The notes under the pieces: generated by a model
What the model was told of the DNA's origin: nothing
What the model saw: only the letters and a program-made list of their open reading frames with translations
Database searches by the model: none
Shown here: piece after piece, positions 16,034 to 25,523 of the stretch
How positions within the stretch are numbered: the first letter of the stretch is position 1
Layout: each line of letters starts with the position of its first letter
Source of the DNA: Phycisphaerales bacterium
Lineage (GTDB): Bacteria > Planctomycetota > Phycisphaerae > Phycisphaerales > SM1A02
DNA length: 62,807 nt
Direction of reading: 5' to 3'
NCBI GenBank assembly: GCA_022446795.1
Contig: JAKVBX010000001.1
Location: forward strand, 15,160-77,966
Made by a program: the position numbers and the translations under genes

Positions 16034-18154
16034 TCAGCAGGACTGGCCCCAGGCTGACAACGCCATCAGGATGTCGTTGACGTCAACCTGCCCGGATCCA
16101 TCCACGTCCTCGGGACAGTCCGTGCAGCCCCAGGCCGCGATGATCGCCAGCATGTCGTCGACATTGATGACGAGGTCGCCATTGGCATCACCCGGGCAGG
16201 CGATGGTCTCGTAGCTCCAGGCCACGTCGGGCACGACCTGCTTGCCGGTCCCGGGACCCTGCCAACGCACGATCAGCCCGGCGCCGCCACCACGCTCGAA
16301 GAACTCGACGCGAATGGCATGCGTGCCGGCCAGGAGTCCGATCTCACCGGATCGCTCCTGCATGCCGTGCAGGCCATCGTTGTCCACGACCTCCTGGTCA
16401 CCGATGTACAGCTTCGAGCCATCGTCGGACTCGGTGTAGAGCGTCCAGTACCCGCTGGCGGGAACATCGATGAACCCGGTGAAGACCGCGCCGACGTCAT
16501 CGCTGAGTCCACTGGTGATGAACTCGCCACCCGTGCTGGGGAAGTCGATGAGCGTCACCACGTCACCGGCAAAGGACTCCAGCGTGTCGAAGTCGGGCAA
16601 CTCGGAAAGCTGTGACAAGGCGTAGTAGTCCACCGGTGCACCCGGGGCCGGGCCGACCACGACATCCGGCAGCCGGAGCTGCACGACGTCGATCGTCACG
16701 ACTGCCGAGGCCCCCATCGTCAACTGGTAGCTGAAGGTGTCCACGCCCGTGAACCCGGACGCGGGCTGATAGCGCAACAGATCCGTGCCATCGACCAGGT
16801 CGATGGTCCCGCCCTCGGCGGACAGCACATCCCAACTGGCCAACTCGGGATTGAAGGTCTCATCACATCCCGTGAGCCGGTCGTTGGCGAGAACATCGAT
16901 GTCGGCCAGGTCACCGGGCAGCATCACGACCAAGTCATCGACGGCGGTTCCGGATTCCTCCACCTGGAGATCACACCCCGGCTCCAGGCTGTCCATGTAG
17001 GCCAGCATGACCTCCTGGACTTCCGGATGGAAACCCAATCGCACGTTGCCGAGTCCACCGGGACAGGTATGGCAGTAGGACATGATCGTCCCGTTCTCCG
17101 CACCGGCGCAGTCACCATTGCCGCAGTTGTCCAGCGGCGGGCTGTACCCGTCATGCGTATGCAGCGTCCCGTGGTTGTGGCCGAGTTCATGGGCCACGAC
17201 AACCAGGTCCCAGTTGCCACCATTGTTGTCTTCGAGCGGATAGGGGAACGATCCCTCGATGTACCCGGAGACGGCATAGCCCCAGTCCGTATTGCACAGG
17301 ACGCTCAGCCAGGCCACACCGCCATAGGGCAGGTTCGTCCGGCCGGTGATCATGTGTGCCACCGTTCGGTCAACGCCACCCTGCTGAGCCGCCCAGTGGT
17401 CACGGAACTGGTTGAGCATGTCCGTCGAACTGTCGGGATCGTATGGGTCCTCGTCCGCCGCCCACGTTCGCAGGAACGGGATCGAGAAGCGAAGGTTGAT
17501 CTCGTCGCGATAGATCTCGCTCACGGCACCAACCAGGGTCACGCAATAGGCAGCCGCGGCGTCCGCGTCACCACCATAGAGCCGCTCCGCCAGTTCCCAG
17601 TCGGTATCGATCGCCAGTCGTGTCACGCGACATGGCGTCGGGTCCGTGTTGAAGCCACGCTGCGAAGAGACGTCCACGGGCCGCGGCGGCTGACCGTCGA
17701 TGGTCTGGATCCGACAGGCCGGAGCCTGCATGATGTCACCGGTGAACGAGGCGGCATCGGTCATCTTCAGCGGATGATCCCCCCCGGGACCCGTGCTGAT
17801 GATGAACATGCCCTCGTCACACTGGATGTATCCCTCGGTGAAGTAGCTGGAGATCGCCATGTACACGCGACTGCCCGCATCACCCTCCACCGTGCCGCGC
17901 CACAACTCGAGGCCACCGAGGTCGGCGGCCCGCTGCCCCTGTCCATCCTCGACCACCACGCGTGCACCGGGCTCGATGACGTCGAAGGTCTCGAGATCCA
18001 GGGTGCAGGTCAGGCCGGGCCGGACATCGATGGTCACCTGGCAGGTGCCCTCGCGGGCCTGGTCCAGGGCCTCTTGAAGCTGGTGGGCACCATGGTGAGG
18101 AAGATCAGCTTGAGCGGCCAGGGCGAAGGCCGCAACGACAGCAGTAACGGACAT
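16034..18154 (-). CDS. Secreted M12-type (reprolysin-like) metalloprotease with PA14 domain and dockerin-like tag
   Basis: 706 residues; AAGGAG lies 10 nt before the ATG. Order: signal peptide, propeptide-like region (about 20-190), metalloprotease domain (about 195-395) with the zinc motif HELGHNHGTLH (HEXXHXXGXXH), a cadherin-like/Big_9-type linker (about 400-495), a PA14-type domain (about 505-640) with the YTESDDGSKLYIG signature, then two Ca-loop repeats (NGDLVINVDDML; DGSGQVDVNDIL) ending GQSC. An active extracellular endopeptidase is expected. Convergent with the GH16 gene, and 127 bp downstream of mnmG on the same strand. Confidence 0.9.
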   Translation of the reverse strand: MSVTAVVAAFALAAQADLPHHGAHQLQEALDQAREGTCQVTIDVRPGLTCTLDLETFDVIEPGARVVVEDGQGQRAADLGGLELWRGTVEGDAGSRVYMAISSYFTEGYIQCDEGMFIISTGPGGDHPLKMTDAASFTGDIMQAPACRIQTIDGQPPRPVDVSSQRGFNTDPTPCRVTRLAIDTDWELAERLYGGDADAAAAYCVTLVGAVSEIYRDEINLRFSIPFLRTWAADEDPYDPDSSTDMLNQFRDHWAAQQGGVDRTVAHMITGRTNLPYGGVAWLSVLCNTDWGYAVSGYIEGSFPYPLEDNNGGNWDLVVVAHELGHNHGTLHTHDGYSPPLDNCGNGDCAGAENGTIMSYCHTCPGGLGNVRLGFHPEVQEVMLAYMDSLEPGCDLQVEESGTAVDDLVVMLPGDLADIDVLANDRLTGCDETFNPELASWDVLSAEGGTIDLVDGTDLLRYQPASGFTGVDTFSYQLTMGASAVVTIDVVQLRLPDVVVGPAPGAPVDYYALSQLSELPDFDTLESFAGDVVTLIDFPSTGGEFITSGLSDDVGAVFTGFIDVPASGYWTLYTESDDGSKLYIGDQEVVDNDGLHGMQERSGEIGLLAGTHAIRVEFFERGGGAGLIVRWQGPGTGKQVVPDVAWSYETIACPGDANGDLVINVDDMLAIIAAWGCTDCPEDVDGSGQVDVNDILMALSAWGQSC

Positions 18155-18281
18155 GTCGGTCTCTCCTTGGCTCCACGGACACAGGAGCCTCTAACGTCCA
18201 TTTGAGTGTGCGACCGCGTTCAAGGCAAGGACAGGACCCGGATTTCGACGCTCCAGCAGCCTCAGCCCACGCCGACGATGA

Positions 18282-20213
18282 TCAGCCCCGGTGCAGGGCC
18301 ACGGCCAGGAGGGTCACGTCGGCTGGTGTGACGCCCGCCAGGCGAGCAGCCTGCCCCAGCGTCGTGGGTTGGAAGCGAGCCAGGGCCTCGGCCGCCTCGG
18401 CACGAAGTCCACTGGTACGGGACGCGGCCAGGGCGTCGGGAATGCTCCGGCGGTCAATATCCCGGTGCCTGGCGACCAGGGACCGCTGGCGACGGACGTA
18501 GCCCTCGTAGCGAGCGTCATTCATGACCCGCTCGACCAGGAACGGATCACAGGGCTGCTTCAGCTGGGCCATGACCTCGCTGACCGTCGTCTCCGGTCGG
18601 CGGATGCGATCACGAAGCGTCCGGCCATCATCCACGCGAATCGTCGTCGTCAGCGCATCGATGCGATCCAGTTCCGCCTGGCGGTCACACCACGCGGTCC
18701 ACTGGCGGTTGTCGACGAGCCCCCACTCGTGCGCCCGGGTCGTCAGTCGGGTATCGGCATTGTCCGCCCGCAGCAGGAGGCGATGCTCCGCGCGACTGGT
18801 GAACATGCGATAGGGCTCGCGTGGTGTCTTGGTCACCAGGTCATCCAGCATGACACCGATGTAGGCCTCGTCCCGCGCGAGCCGGACGAGCTCCTGTCCC
18901 TTCACGGCCCGAGCCGCGTTGAGCCCGGCCATGACGCCCTGTCCGGCCGCCTCCTCGTAACCGCTGGTGCCATTGATCTGCCCCGCGAGGAACAGGCCCG
19001 GGATGCGCTTGGTCATCGTGGTGGAATCCACCTGGTGCGGCCACACCATGTCGTACTCGACGGCGTAGCCGTAGCGGAAGATCTCGGCCTTTGCACACCC
19101 GGGCATGGCTCGCACCAGCTGATCCTGAACGTCCGCCGGCAGCGAGGTACTGATCCCGTTGCAGTAGATCTCGTCGGTGTGCAGCGACTCGGGTTCCAGG
19201 AAGACGTGGTGCTGATGACGATCAGCAAACCGCACCACCTTGTCCTCGATCGACGGGCAGTACCGCGGACCATGTTCCGCCTCGATGCCGCCGTTGTACA
19301 TCGGGGCGAGGTGAAGGTTGTCACGGATGAGGTCGTGCATCTCGGGCGTGGTATGCGTGATTCGACACGAGACCTGCGGGAGTCCCGGGAAGCGGTGTCC
19401 CGGGATCGCATCGACGGGATAGTCACTGAAGCGAACCGGCTGCTCATCCGCGTCCTGCCCCGGAAGCGCGTCCCAGTCGAGGCTTCCACGACGAAGCCGC
19501 GGTGGCGTCCCCGTCTTGAGGCGACCCAGTTCGAAGCCCAGTTCACGCAGCGTGTCGGACATCGACGTGGCCGGCGGTTCATTGATGCGGCCGCCGGGCG
19601 TCCGTTCATCACCCGTGTGCATGAGTCCACGCATGAAGGTGCCGGTCGTCAGCACGACGGATCGGGCCCGGAGTTCGACCGGCTCCGCTGATGGCGTCTC
19701 CGGCGTCGCCGGCCAGATGGGCTCGGCCAGTTGATCTCGCCACCGGGTCCCATCGTCCGAGCGGGGATGCACCCGACCCGCGCCGCTGGGCAATCGAACG
19801 CCGACGACGTGACCATCCTCCAGGATGATCGACTCGACCGTTGCCGCGATGACTTCGATGGCGGGACATGTGGCCAGCAGCCGCTGGACTTCCGACGCAT
19901 AGGCATAGCGATCGGCCTGCGCTCGTGGACCACGGACCGCTGGTCCGCGGGACGTATTCAGCATGCGGAACATGATTCCCGTGGCGTCGATGGCGCGGCC
20001 CATGAGCCCCCCCATCGCATCCACCTCGCGGACCATCTGTCCCTTGGCCAACCCACCGATCGCCGGATTGCAGCTCATGGCCGCGATTCGATCGGGTCGC
20101 ATGGTGACCAACGCCACCGACCCACCCGGCCCCAGCGCATGAGCCGCCGCCCACGCCGCCTCGACACCGGCGTGACCGCCACCAATCACGATGACGTCAT
20201 GGTCTGTGCGCAT
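18282..20213 (-). CDS. mnmG: tRNA uridine-5-carboxymethylaminomethyl modification enzyme MnmG
   Basis: 643 residues, full length for MnmG (GidA). With MnmE it installs the cmnm5 group on the wobble uridine of tRNAs. FAD motif GGGHAGVEAA (residues 12-21), the MnmG signature SCNPAIGGLAKG, the second family motif GPRYCPSIEDK and NGISTSLP are intact, as is the C-terminal helical domain that binds MnmE. mnmE is not in the window. The gene follows korAB by 12 bp and is probably cotranscribed with them. Confidence 0.97.
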   Translation of the reverse strand: MRTDHDVIVIGGGHAGVEAAWAAAHALGPGGSVALVTMRPDRIAAMSCNPAIGGLAKGQMVREVDAMGGLMGRAIDATGIMFRMLNTSRGPAVRGPRAQADRYAYASEVQRLLATCPAIEVIAATVESIILEDGHVVGVRLPSGAGRVHPRSDDGTRWRDQLAEPIWPATPETPSAEPVELRARSVVLTTGTFMRGLMHTGDERTPGGRINEPPATSMSDTLRELGFELGRLKTGTPPRLRRGSLDWDALPGQDADEQPVRFSDYPVDAIPGHRFPGLPQVSCRITHTTPEMHDLIRDNLHLAPMYNGGIEAEHGPRYCPSIEDKVVRFADRHQHHVFLEPESLHTDEIYCNGISTSLPADVQDQLVRAMPGCAKAEIFRYGYAVEYDMVWPHQVDSTTMTKRIPGLFLAGQINGTSGYEEAAGQGVMAGLNAARAVKGQELVRLARDEAYIGVMLDDLVTKTPREPYRMFTSRAEHRLLLRADNADTRLTTRAHEWGLVDNRQWTAWCDRQAELDRIDALTTTIRVDDGRTLRDRIRRPETTVSEVMAQLKQPCDPFLVERVMNDARYEGYVRRQRSLVARHRDIDRRSIPDALAASRTSGLRAEAAEALARFQPTTLGQAARLAGVTPADVTLLAVALHRG

Positions 20214-20225
20214 CCGGAGGAACCC

Positions 20226-21254
20226 TCAGTCGATGGTCCAGGTCTGGCGACCCTTGACCAGGTCCTCCAGGGACGCGTCAGGCTTCTTCTCGATCGCCTG
20301 GTTCATCTGCTCACGCGACGCCGCCTCGTAGCTGGCCCGCTCCGAGTCAACGAAGATCACGCCCATCGGCTCCGGGAACGCCGGCTGGTACATGTGCGCC
20401 AGGATGGACGCCTGGACCCGGTTGGTCTCGTCATGCACCATCAGGTCATCCTCGGTCACTCCGTCCTGGCCGATCGTGACGACCTCGGGACTTCCGCCGA
20501 CCACCCGGATGCCCTTGTCGCGATCCGTTCCGAAGACGAGCGGCTTGCCGTGCTCCAGCAGGACGGTGGTCTCCGGCCGGCTCTCCTTCTGTGAGGCGTA
20601 GAACCAGGCCTTGTGGTTGAAGATGTTGCAGTCCTGGTACACCTCGATGAAGGCCATGCCCTGGTGCCCGGCACCACGAGTCATGAGCGACTCCAGGAAC
20701 TTTGCATCGATGTCAAGGCTGCGGGCGACGAAGGTGCACTCCGCGGCCAGGGCCAGGGCGATGGGATTGATCGGGGTATCCAGGGAGCCCATGGGCGTGG
20801 ACTTGGTGATCTTGCCCTGTTCGCTCGTGGGCGAGTACTGGCCCTTGGTCAGGCCGTAGATGCGGTTGTTCAACAGGATCAGGTTGATCCCGACGTTCCG
20901 CCGCATGCTGTGAATCAGGTGATTGCCACCGATGGACAGCAGATCGCCATCGCCCGAGACCAGCCAGACATCCAGCTCCGGGTTGGCCAGCTTGATGCCG
21001 GTGGCAAAGGCGGGCGCTCGACCGTGGATGGAATGCAGGCCGTAGGTCTCCATGTAATACGGGAACCGGGCGGCGCAACCGATGCCGGAGACGAAGACAT
21101 AGTCTTCCTTGCGTCGACCCAGCTTCGGCAGGGTCTTGCGAACGGCGGCCAGGACGGCGTAGTCACCGCACCCCGGACACCAGCGGACATCCTGGTCGGT
21201 CGTGAAGTCCTTCGCCTTGTAGACGGGCAGTTCCGTGGAAGCGTGCTCGATCAT
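20226..21254 (-). CDS. korB: 2-oxoacid:ferredoxin oxidoreductase, beta subunit
   Basis: 342 residues. The beta subunit binds thiamine diphosphate and, with the alpha subunit encoded just upstream, oxidatively decarboxylates a 2-oxoacid (2-oxoglutarate or pyruvate) to the acyl-CoA while reducing ferredoxin. Visible motifs are WCPGCGDY near the N-terminus, the TPP/Mg motif GDGDLLSIGGNHLIH, and NNRIYGLTKGQYSPTS, which is typical of the 2-oxoglutarate branch. Its ATG overlaps the korA stop by 4 nt, so the two are translationally coupled. Confidence 0.94.
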   Translation of the reverse strand: MIEHASTELPVYKAKDFTTDQDVRWCPGCGDYAVLAAVRKTLPKLGRRKEDYVFVSGIGCAARFPYYMETYGLHSIHGRAPAFATGIKLANPELDVWLVSGDGDLLSIGGNHLIHSMRRNVGINLILLNNRIYGLTKGQYSPTSEQGKITKSTPMGSLDTPINPIALALAAECTFVARSLDIDAKFLESLMTRGAGHQGMAFIEVYQDCNIFNHKAWFYASQKESRPETTVLLEHGKPLVFGTDRDKGIRVVGGSPEVVTIGQDGVTEDDLMVHDETNRVQASILAHMYQPAFPEPMGVIFVDSERASYEAASREQMNQAIEKKPDASLEDLVKGRQTWTID

Positions 21255-23143
21255 GCTGCACCTCCCTGCATGTGGTGCCGGATACGGTCGGCCAGATCCT
21301 TCGACTGGAAGCTCCGACCCTTCAACTCATTGATGCTGATCGCATCCTTCATGTAGCGACCGCGGATCAGCATGCACAACTGGCCGAGGTTGATCTCCGG
21401 GATGATGACCTGCTCGTAGCGGTCGAGGATCTCACCGAGGTTGCCCGGGAACGGGTTCAGGTGCCTCAGGTGGGCATAGGCCGGACCGTTGCCCTCCCGC
21501 TCCAGGATCGCCACCGCAGATGAAATGGCACCACTGGTGCCGCCCCATCCGAGGATGAGCGTCGAGGAATCGGTGTTGCCCGTGACTTCCAACGGCGGAA
21601 TCACCTGGACCGCGGCCTGAACCTTGTCATGCCGCGCCCGCGTCATGGCGTCGTGATTCTCGCCGTCGTAGCAGACGTTGCCAGTGTCGATTTCCTTCTC
21701 CAGCCCACCGACTCGATGCTCCAGGCCGGGCGTACCGGGCTTCACCCACGGTCGGGCCAGGGTCTCGCCATCACGGAGATACGGCAGGAAGCCGTCCTCG
21801 GCATTGGACTGGGTCGGATGCTGAACGGTGATCGGTTCGTAGCTGGAGATATCCGGGACACGCCACGGCTCGGCACCGTTGGCGATGCCACCGTCGGTCA
21901 GGAGAATGACCGGGCACATCTGTCGCACGGCCAGCCGCACGGCCTCGATGGCCGAGTCGAAGCAGTTCGAGGGACTGGAGGCGGCAATGACGATCACCGG
22001 TGCTTCACCGGAACGGCCGTACATCGCCTGGAGCAGATCGGCCTGCTCGGTCTTCGTCGGCATGCCCGTCGCCGGACCAGCCCGCTGCACATCGACGATC
22101 ACGATGGGGAGTTCCAGCATGGTCGCCAGGCCCATGCCCTCGCCCTTGAGGGCCAGGCCCGGACCGGAGGTGCCGGTGACACCGATGTTGCCTGCGAAGC
22201 TGGCTCCAATGGCCGCACAGACGGCGGCGATCTCATCCTCGGCCTGGAAGGTCTGCACCCCGTAGTGCTTCAGGCTGGAGAGCCCGTGCAACAGGTCGCT
22301 GGCCGGCGTGATGGGATAGCCCGCGTAGAGCACCTCGGTGTCGGCCAACCGACCCGCGGCCGCCAGGCCGATGACCAGGGCCTCGTTTCCGCTGATCTTG
22401 CGATAGAGGCCCGGTTCCAATGGGGCCGGGCCGACGGTGTACCGGGAGGGGAACATCTCGGCGGTTTCACCGAAGTGGTAGCCCGCCTTGAGCGCCCGCA
22501 CGTTGATCGCGGCCACCTCGGGAAGTCCCTTCTTGTCCTTGAAGTAACTCTCCAGGTGCGCGATGGTGTTGTCCAGCGGGCGTTGATACAACCAGTAGGC
22601 GATCCCCAGTGCGTACATGTTCCGGCACCGGTCGACGTCCTTGGCCCCCATGCCGGATTCCGCCAGGGACTCCCGGGTCAATCGGCTGATGGGAATCTTG
22701 TGCAGCTGGTAGCGACGAGCCAGTTCGTCGTCGTCGAGCGGATTCTCATCCTCCTCGTAGCCAGCCTTCTTGAGGTTGACCTTGGTGAACTCGTCCTCGT
22801 TGGCAATCACGATGCCGCCGGGCTCCACGTCGCCGATGTTCATCTTGAATGCGGCGGGGTTCATGGACACCAGGGCATTGATGGCATCGCCCGGCGTGTG
22901 AATGTCGTGGCTGGCGAACTGAATCTGGAATCCCGATACCCCGAAGGTCGTCCCGCGAGGGGCCCGGATCTCCGCCGGGAAGTCCGGGAAGGTGGCGAAG
23001 TCGTTCCCCACCACCGCCGAGGTGTTGGTGAACTCCCCGCCGGTCAACTGCATGCCGTCACCGGAATCACCGCAGAAACGGATCGCGACGGATTCGAGCG
23101 GGATGGCAGCAGGGGCCTCGGTCGGCGTGGTCGTAGCTGTCAC
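21251..23143 (-). CDS. korA: 2-oxoacid:ferredoxin oxidoreductase, fused gamma-alpha subunit
   Basis: 630 residues from a GTG at 23143, which has AGGA about 8 nt upstream; the open frame extends much further 5' but that part is low-complexity and lacks homology. The N-terminal about 200 residues are the gamma domain (FCGDSGDGMQLTGGEF, GFQIQF), followed by the alpha (pyrimidine-binding) domain with GYPITPASD and GTSGPGLALKGEGMGLA. Gamma-alpha fusion is the usual form in many bacterial 2-oxoglutarate:ferredoxin oxidoreductases. Implies a ferredoxin-linked step in the TCA cycle instead of, or beside, 2-oxoglutarate dehydrogenase. Confidence 0.94.
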   Translation of the reverse strand: MTATTTPTEAPAAIPLESVAIRFCGDSGDGMQLTGGEFTNTSAVVGNDFATFPDFPAEIRAPRGTTFGVSGFQIQFASHDIHTPGDAINALVSMNPAAFKMNIGDVEPGGIVIANEDEFTKVNLKKAGYEEDENPLDDDELARRYQLHKIPISRLTRESLAESGMGAKDVDRCRNMYALGIAYWLYQRPLDNTIAHLESYFKDKKGLPEVAAINVRALKAGYHFGETAEMFPSRYTVGPAPLEPGLYRKISGNEALVIGLAAAGRLADTEVLYAGYPITPASDLLHGLSSLKHYGVQTFQAEDEIAAVCAAIGASFAGNIGVTGTSGPGLALKGEGMGLATMLELPIVIVDVQRAGPATGMPTKTEQADLLQAMYGRSGEAPVIVIAASSPSNCFDSAIEAVRLAVRQMCPVILLTDGGIANGAEPWRVPDISSYEPITVQHPTQSNAEDGFLPYLRDGETLARPWVKPGTPGLEHRVGGLEKEIDTGNVCYDGENHDAMTRARHDKVQAAVQVIPPLEVTGNTDSSTLILGWGGTSGAISSAVAILEREGNGPAYAHLRHLNPFPGNLGEILDRYEQVIIPEINLGQLCMLIRGRYMKDAISINELKGRSFQSKDLADRIRHHMQGGAA

Positions 23144-23283
23144 GGGTTGATCCTGGCAGTATGAAAGAACGGGATCGGGCCTGAATCCGGCCCCTTTGGA
23201 ACGGTTCCAGTTTAGCAGGACAGGACCGCCCCACGACCACGTCATGCCAGGTCCCAGCGGGCCGCCGGGGCCCCGAGCGGGTG

Positions 23284-24375
23284 CTATTCGCCCCGTCGCC
23301 CCCAGGTGCCCATCAGGATGGCCATGTCCAGGACATCTACCCGGCCGTCGGCATTGAGATCGCCCTTGGGCCCCTGTTTCCCGGTATCCGGCGCGTCGGT
23401 CTCGTCGCACCGCGTGTCCGGCCCGGCCCAGGTCCCCGCCGCTTCCTGGCAGGCCGACTTCCGAGTCAGGATGCAGGAGCCACCCACGAAACAGGCGCCC
23501 AGTGGATCCGCCTGGTTCAGTGATCGGGCGCTGCCGGCGATGTCGTCATTGGGCGTCCGGAATTCGTTGCCCTCTCCGAATCGCCCTCGGCTTCGCCAGC
23601 CGTGATAGGCCGCACCGCCCTTGTACGCCCCCATGTTGTTGAGGAAGATCGAGTCGGTCACCGTGGTGGCGCTGTCATAGTCGTACAAGGCGCCACCATT
23701 GAATGACGCCCGGTTCTCCGAGAACATGCCCTGGACGATTGTCGTGTCGCTTCGATTGTCGCTGAAGACGGCTCCACCACCGAAGATCGCGTTGTTCTGC
23801 TCAAAGGTGCAGGACGTGAAGCTCAGTGTCGACCGACTGGCATAGACCCCGCCACCCTTCTCTGCCGTATTGCCGGCGAAGCCGCACGCGGTGAACTGGC
23901 TGTTGCTGTTCCGGGCATAGACCCCACCCCCGTTGTAGGTCACGACGTTGCCCTGGAACTGACAGTTGCTGATCGTCGGCGAAGCGCCCACCAGGAGCAG
24001 GCCACCGCCGACCGTCGCCTTGTCGCCATATTCCCCTTGATCACCGGAGCCGCTGATCACGACCAGTCGATCGAGACGCGTCAGGGGTCCCTCGCCCGAG
24101 ACACATCGCACGACGCTGCCCTTGAGGTCGGTGCCGTCGAGGATGGTCGGCGAATCACCTCGCCCCTTCAGCACGATGGCCTTTCCCTTCAGATCGATGG
24201 TCTCGCGATACCGGCCCGGGGCGATGCTGACGATGTCACCGCGGCCGGCCTGGTCGATGGCCTCCTGGATGGTCTGGAAGTCCTCGGGGACCTGGTGCTG
24301 GGCCGCCCAGGCGGCCATGGGCAGGGCCAGGACAATAAGAAGGCCGCTGAGAAGGTCGTGGTGACGGTTCGGCAT
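23284..24375 (-). CDS. Secreted right-handed beta-helix protein with a single dockerin-like repeat
   Basis: 363 residues; the start at 24375 has AGGA 8 nt upstream and is followed by a signal peptide (LLSGLLIVLALPMAAWA). The body is a series of short beta-strand coils with the recurrent pattern NxAxxGGGVYxxxS (for example GNTAEKGGGVYASRS, ENRASFNGGALYDY), typical of parallel beta-helix proteins related to polymorphic outer-membrane or NosD/pectate-lyase folds. It begins with VPEDFQTIQEAIDQAGRGD, seen in such planctomycete proteins. A Cys-rich segment precedes a single Ca-loop repeat (DLNADGRVDVLDMAILMGTWG). No catalytic motif is visible, so a binding or surface-structure role is as likely as enzyme activity. 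Confidence 0.85.
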   Translation of the reverse strand: MPNRHHDLLSGLLIVLALPMAAWAAQHQVPEDFQTIQEAIDQAGRGDIVSIAPGRYRETIDLKGKAIVLKGRGDSPTILDGTDLKGSVVRCVSGEGPLTRLDRLVVISGSGDQGEYGDKATVGGGLLLVGASPTISNCQFQGNVVTYNGGGVYARNSNSQFTACGFAGNTAEKGGGVYASRSTLSFTSCTFEQNNAIFGGGAVFSDNRSDTTIVQGMFSENRASFNGGALYDYDSATTVTDSIFLNNMGAYKGGAAYHGWRSRGRFGEGNEFRTPNDDIAGSARSLNQADPLGACFVGGSCILTRKSACQEAAGTWAGPDTRCDETDAPDTGKQGPKGDLNADGRVDVLDMAILMGTWGRRGE

Positions 24376-24518
24376 GGCTGTTCCTGGGCCTCCGGGCGGG
24401 AAACGGTGGGAGCCGCCTCCCGGGCAATTGTAGGACCGAAATCCGGAAGAGGAGGTCCGGCGCTTGGCCCCCGCCCGCACGGCTGGTAGCATATGCGGCT
24501 CGGCACAGGAATACACCC

Positions 24519-24836
24519 ATGTCACCAGACACGATTACGCCCAACTCGACGATGACCTTCACCGTCACCGCAAGCCCGAAGCGGAAGGCCGTTTCCAAGA
24601 CCATCGAGCGGCTGATGGGCATGCAGACCGACGTCCAGCGGGGTCGCAGCAAGCTGGCCACCCAGCGTCGCCTCAAGGACAACGTCACCTATATCCGCGC
24701 GGGTCGCCCCTGGGTCAACCGCAAGCGGCTGACGAAGCTCGTCCGTGCAGAGCCGGGTGCCACCTTCTCGATCCACGTCACCCCGCAGATCGTGGACGAT
24801 CTCCGCAGCGTCGCCTCGTACCTCGAGACGGCCTGA
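24519..24836 (+). CDS. Small basic protein, function unknown
   Basis: 105 residues with AGGA 8 nt before the ATG. It is basic in the first two thirds (KRKAVSKTIERL, RGRSKLATQRRLKDN, RAGRPWVNRKRLTKL) and ends in an acidic-hydrophobic helix (IVDDLRSVASYLE). No signal peptide, membrane segment or cysteine. The distribution of charge would suit a nucleic-acid-binding protein, but no known fold is recognised. Divergent from the beta-helix gene; the Nudix gene converges on it from the other side. Confidence 0.7.
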   Translation: MSPDTITPNSTMTFTVTASPKRKAVSKTIERLMGMQTDVQRGRSKLATQRRLKDNVTYIRAGRPWVNRKRLTKLVRAEPGATFSIHVTPQIVDDLRSVASYLETA

Positions 24837-24863
24837 TCCGGATTACTCCAGCATCGAACAGGA

Positions 24864-25523
24864 TCACGCGTTGCACAACGCGGTCATCCGCTGCGCGATC
24901 GGACTGAGGCCCGCGGGCAGGTCGGTCGACCGGAACCAGTTCAACTGGTCGTATTCCAGCGAACCCACCGGGGTCGCGTTGGCCTTCAGCCTGATCCGGT
25001 GAATGACCTCCCAGGAATAGGCCTGCGGGTCGTAGGTCACCGCCAGCGACTCCGGCGATTCCACGGCGTGACACCCCGTTTCTTCCTGCAACTCCTCCAG
25101 GATCGTCTCCTCGGGAGACTGGCCCGGCTGCACCGAACCACCGGGAACGAACTCCCACTGGCCCGGGTAGTACATGACCCAGTCGGCTCGCTGGCCCAAC
25201 AGCAGTCGATCCTCGCTGTAGACCAGGGCCTTGGCGCCCAACGTCCGTGCCCCGCAGTCGAGTCCATTGACCTGGACCGCGTAGTAGCGATAGGCACAGG
25301 GCGCCACGCGAATCGTCACGGTCCCCTCGTCGGTGCCCTGGACGTCCAGCACGTGAAGCACCTGCCCGTCGAAGGCCCGGGGATTGGCCTCACAGATGGC
25401 CTGCCACGCCGCATCGATCACCTTGGGATCAACACCGGAGGGCGTCCACGGATCCTCTTCCGTGATCACCACCGGCGCGGTCCGCACGGGAACCAGCCGT
25501 TGAAAGTCGCCGTGCTGGCTCAC
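24864..25523 (-). CDS. Nudix hydrolase
   Basis: 219 residues from a GTG that overlaps the ALDH stop by 4 nt. An N-terminal about 85-residue extension precedes a Nudix domain (about 88-210) with GGSVQPGQSPEETILEELQEETG. The metal-binding core EELQEETG is present, but the first box Glu is Gln and the box Arg is Glu, so the substrate range may differ from classic members. Substrate unknown; a nucleoside-diphosphate derivative is the family expectation. Translational coupling to the dehydrogenase suggests a joint, perhaps repair or salvage, role, which is inference. Confidence 0.82.
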   Translation of the reverse strand: MSQHGDFQRLVPVRTAPVVITEEDPWTPSGVDPKVIDAAWQAICEANPRAFDGQVLHVLDVQGTDEGTVTIRVAPCAYRYYAVQVNGLDCGARTLGAKALVYSEDRLLLGQRADWVMYYPGQWEFVPGGSVQPGQSPEETILEELQEETGCHAVESPESLAVTYDPQAYSWEVIHRIRLKANATPVGSLEYDQLNWFRSTDLPAGLSPIAQRMTALCNA

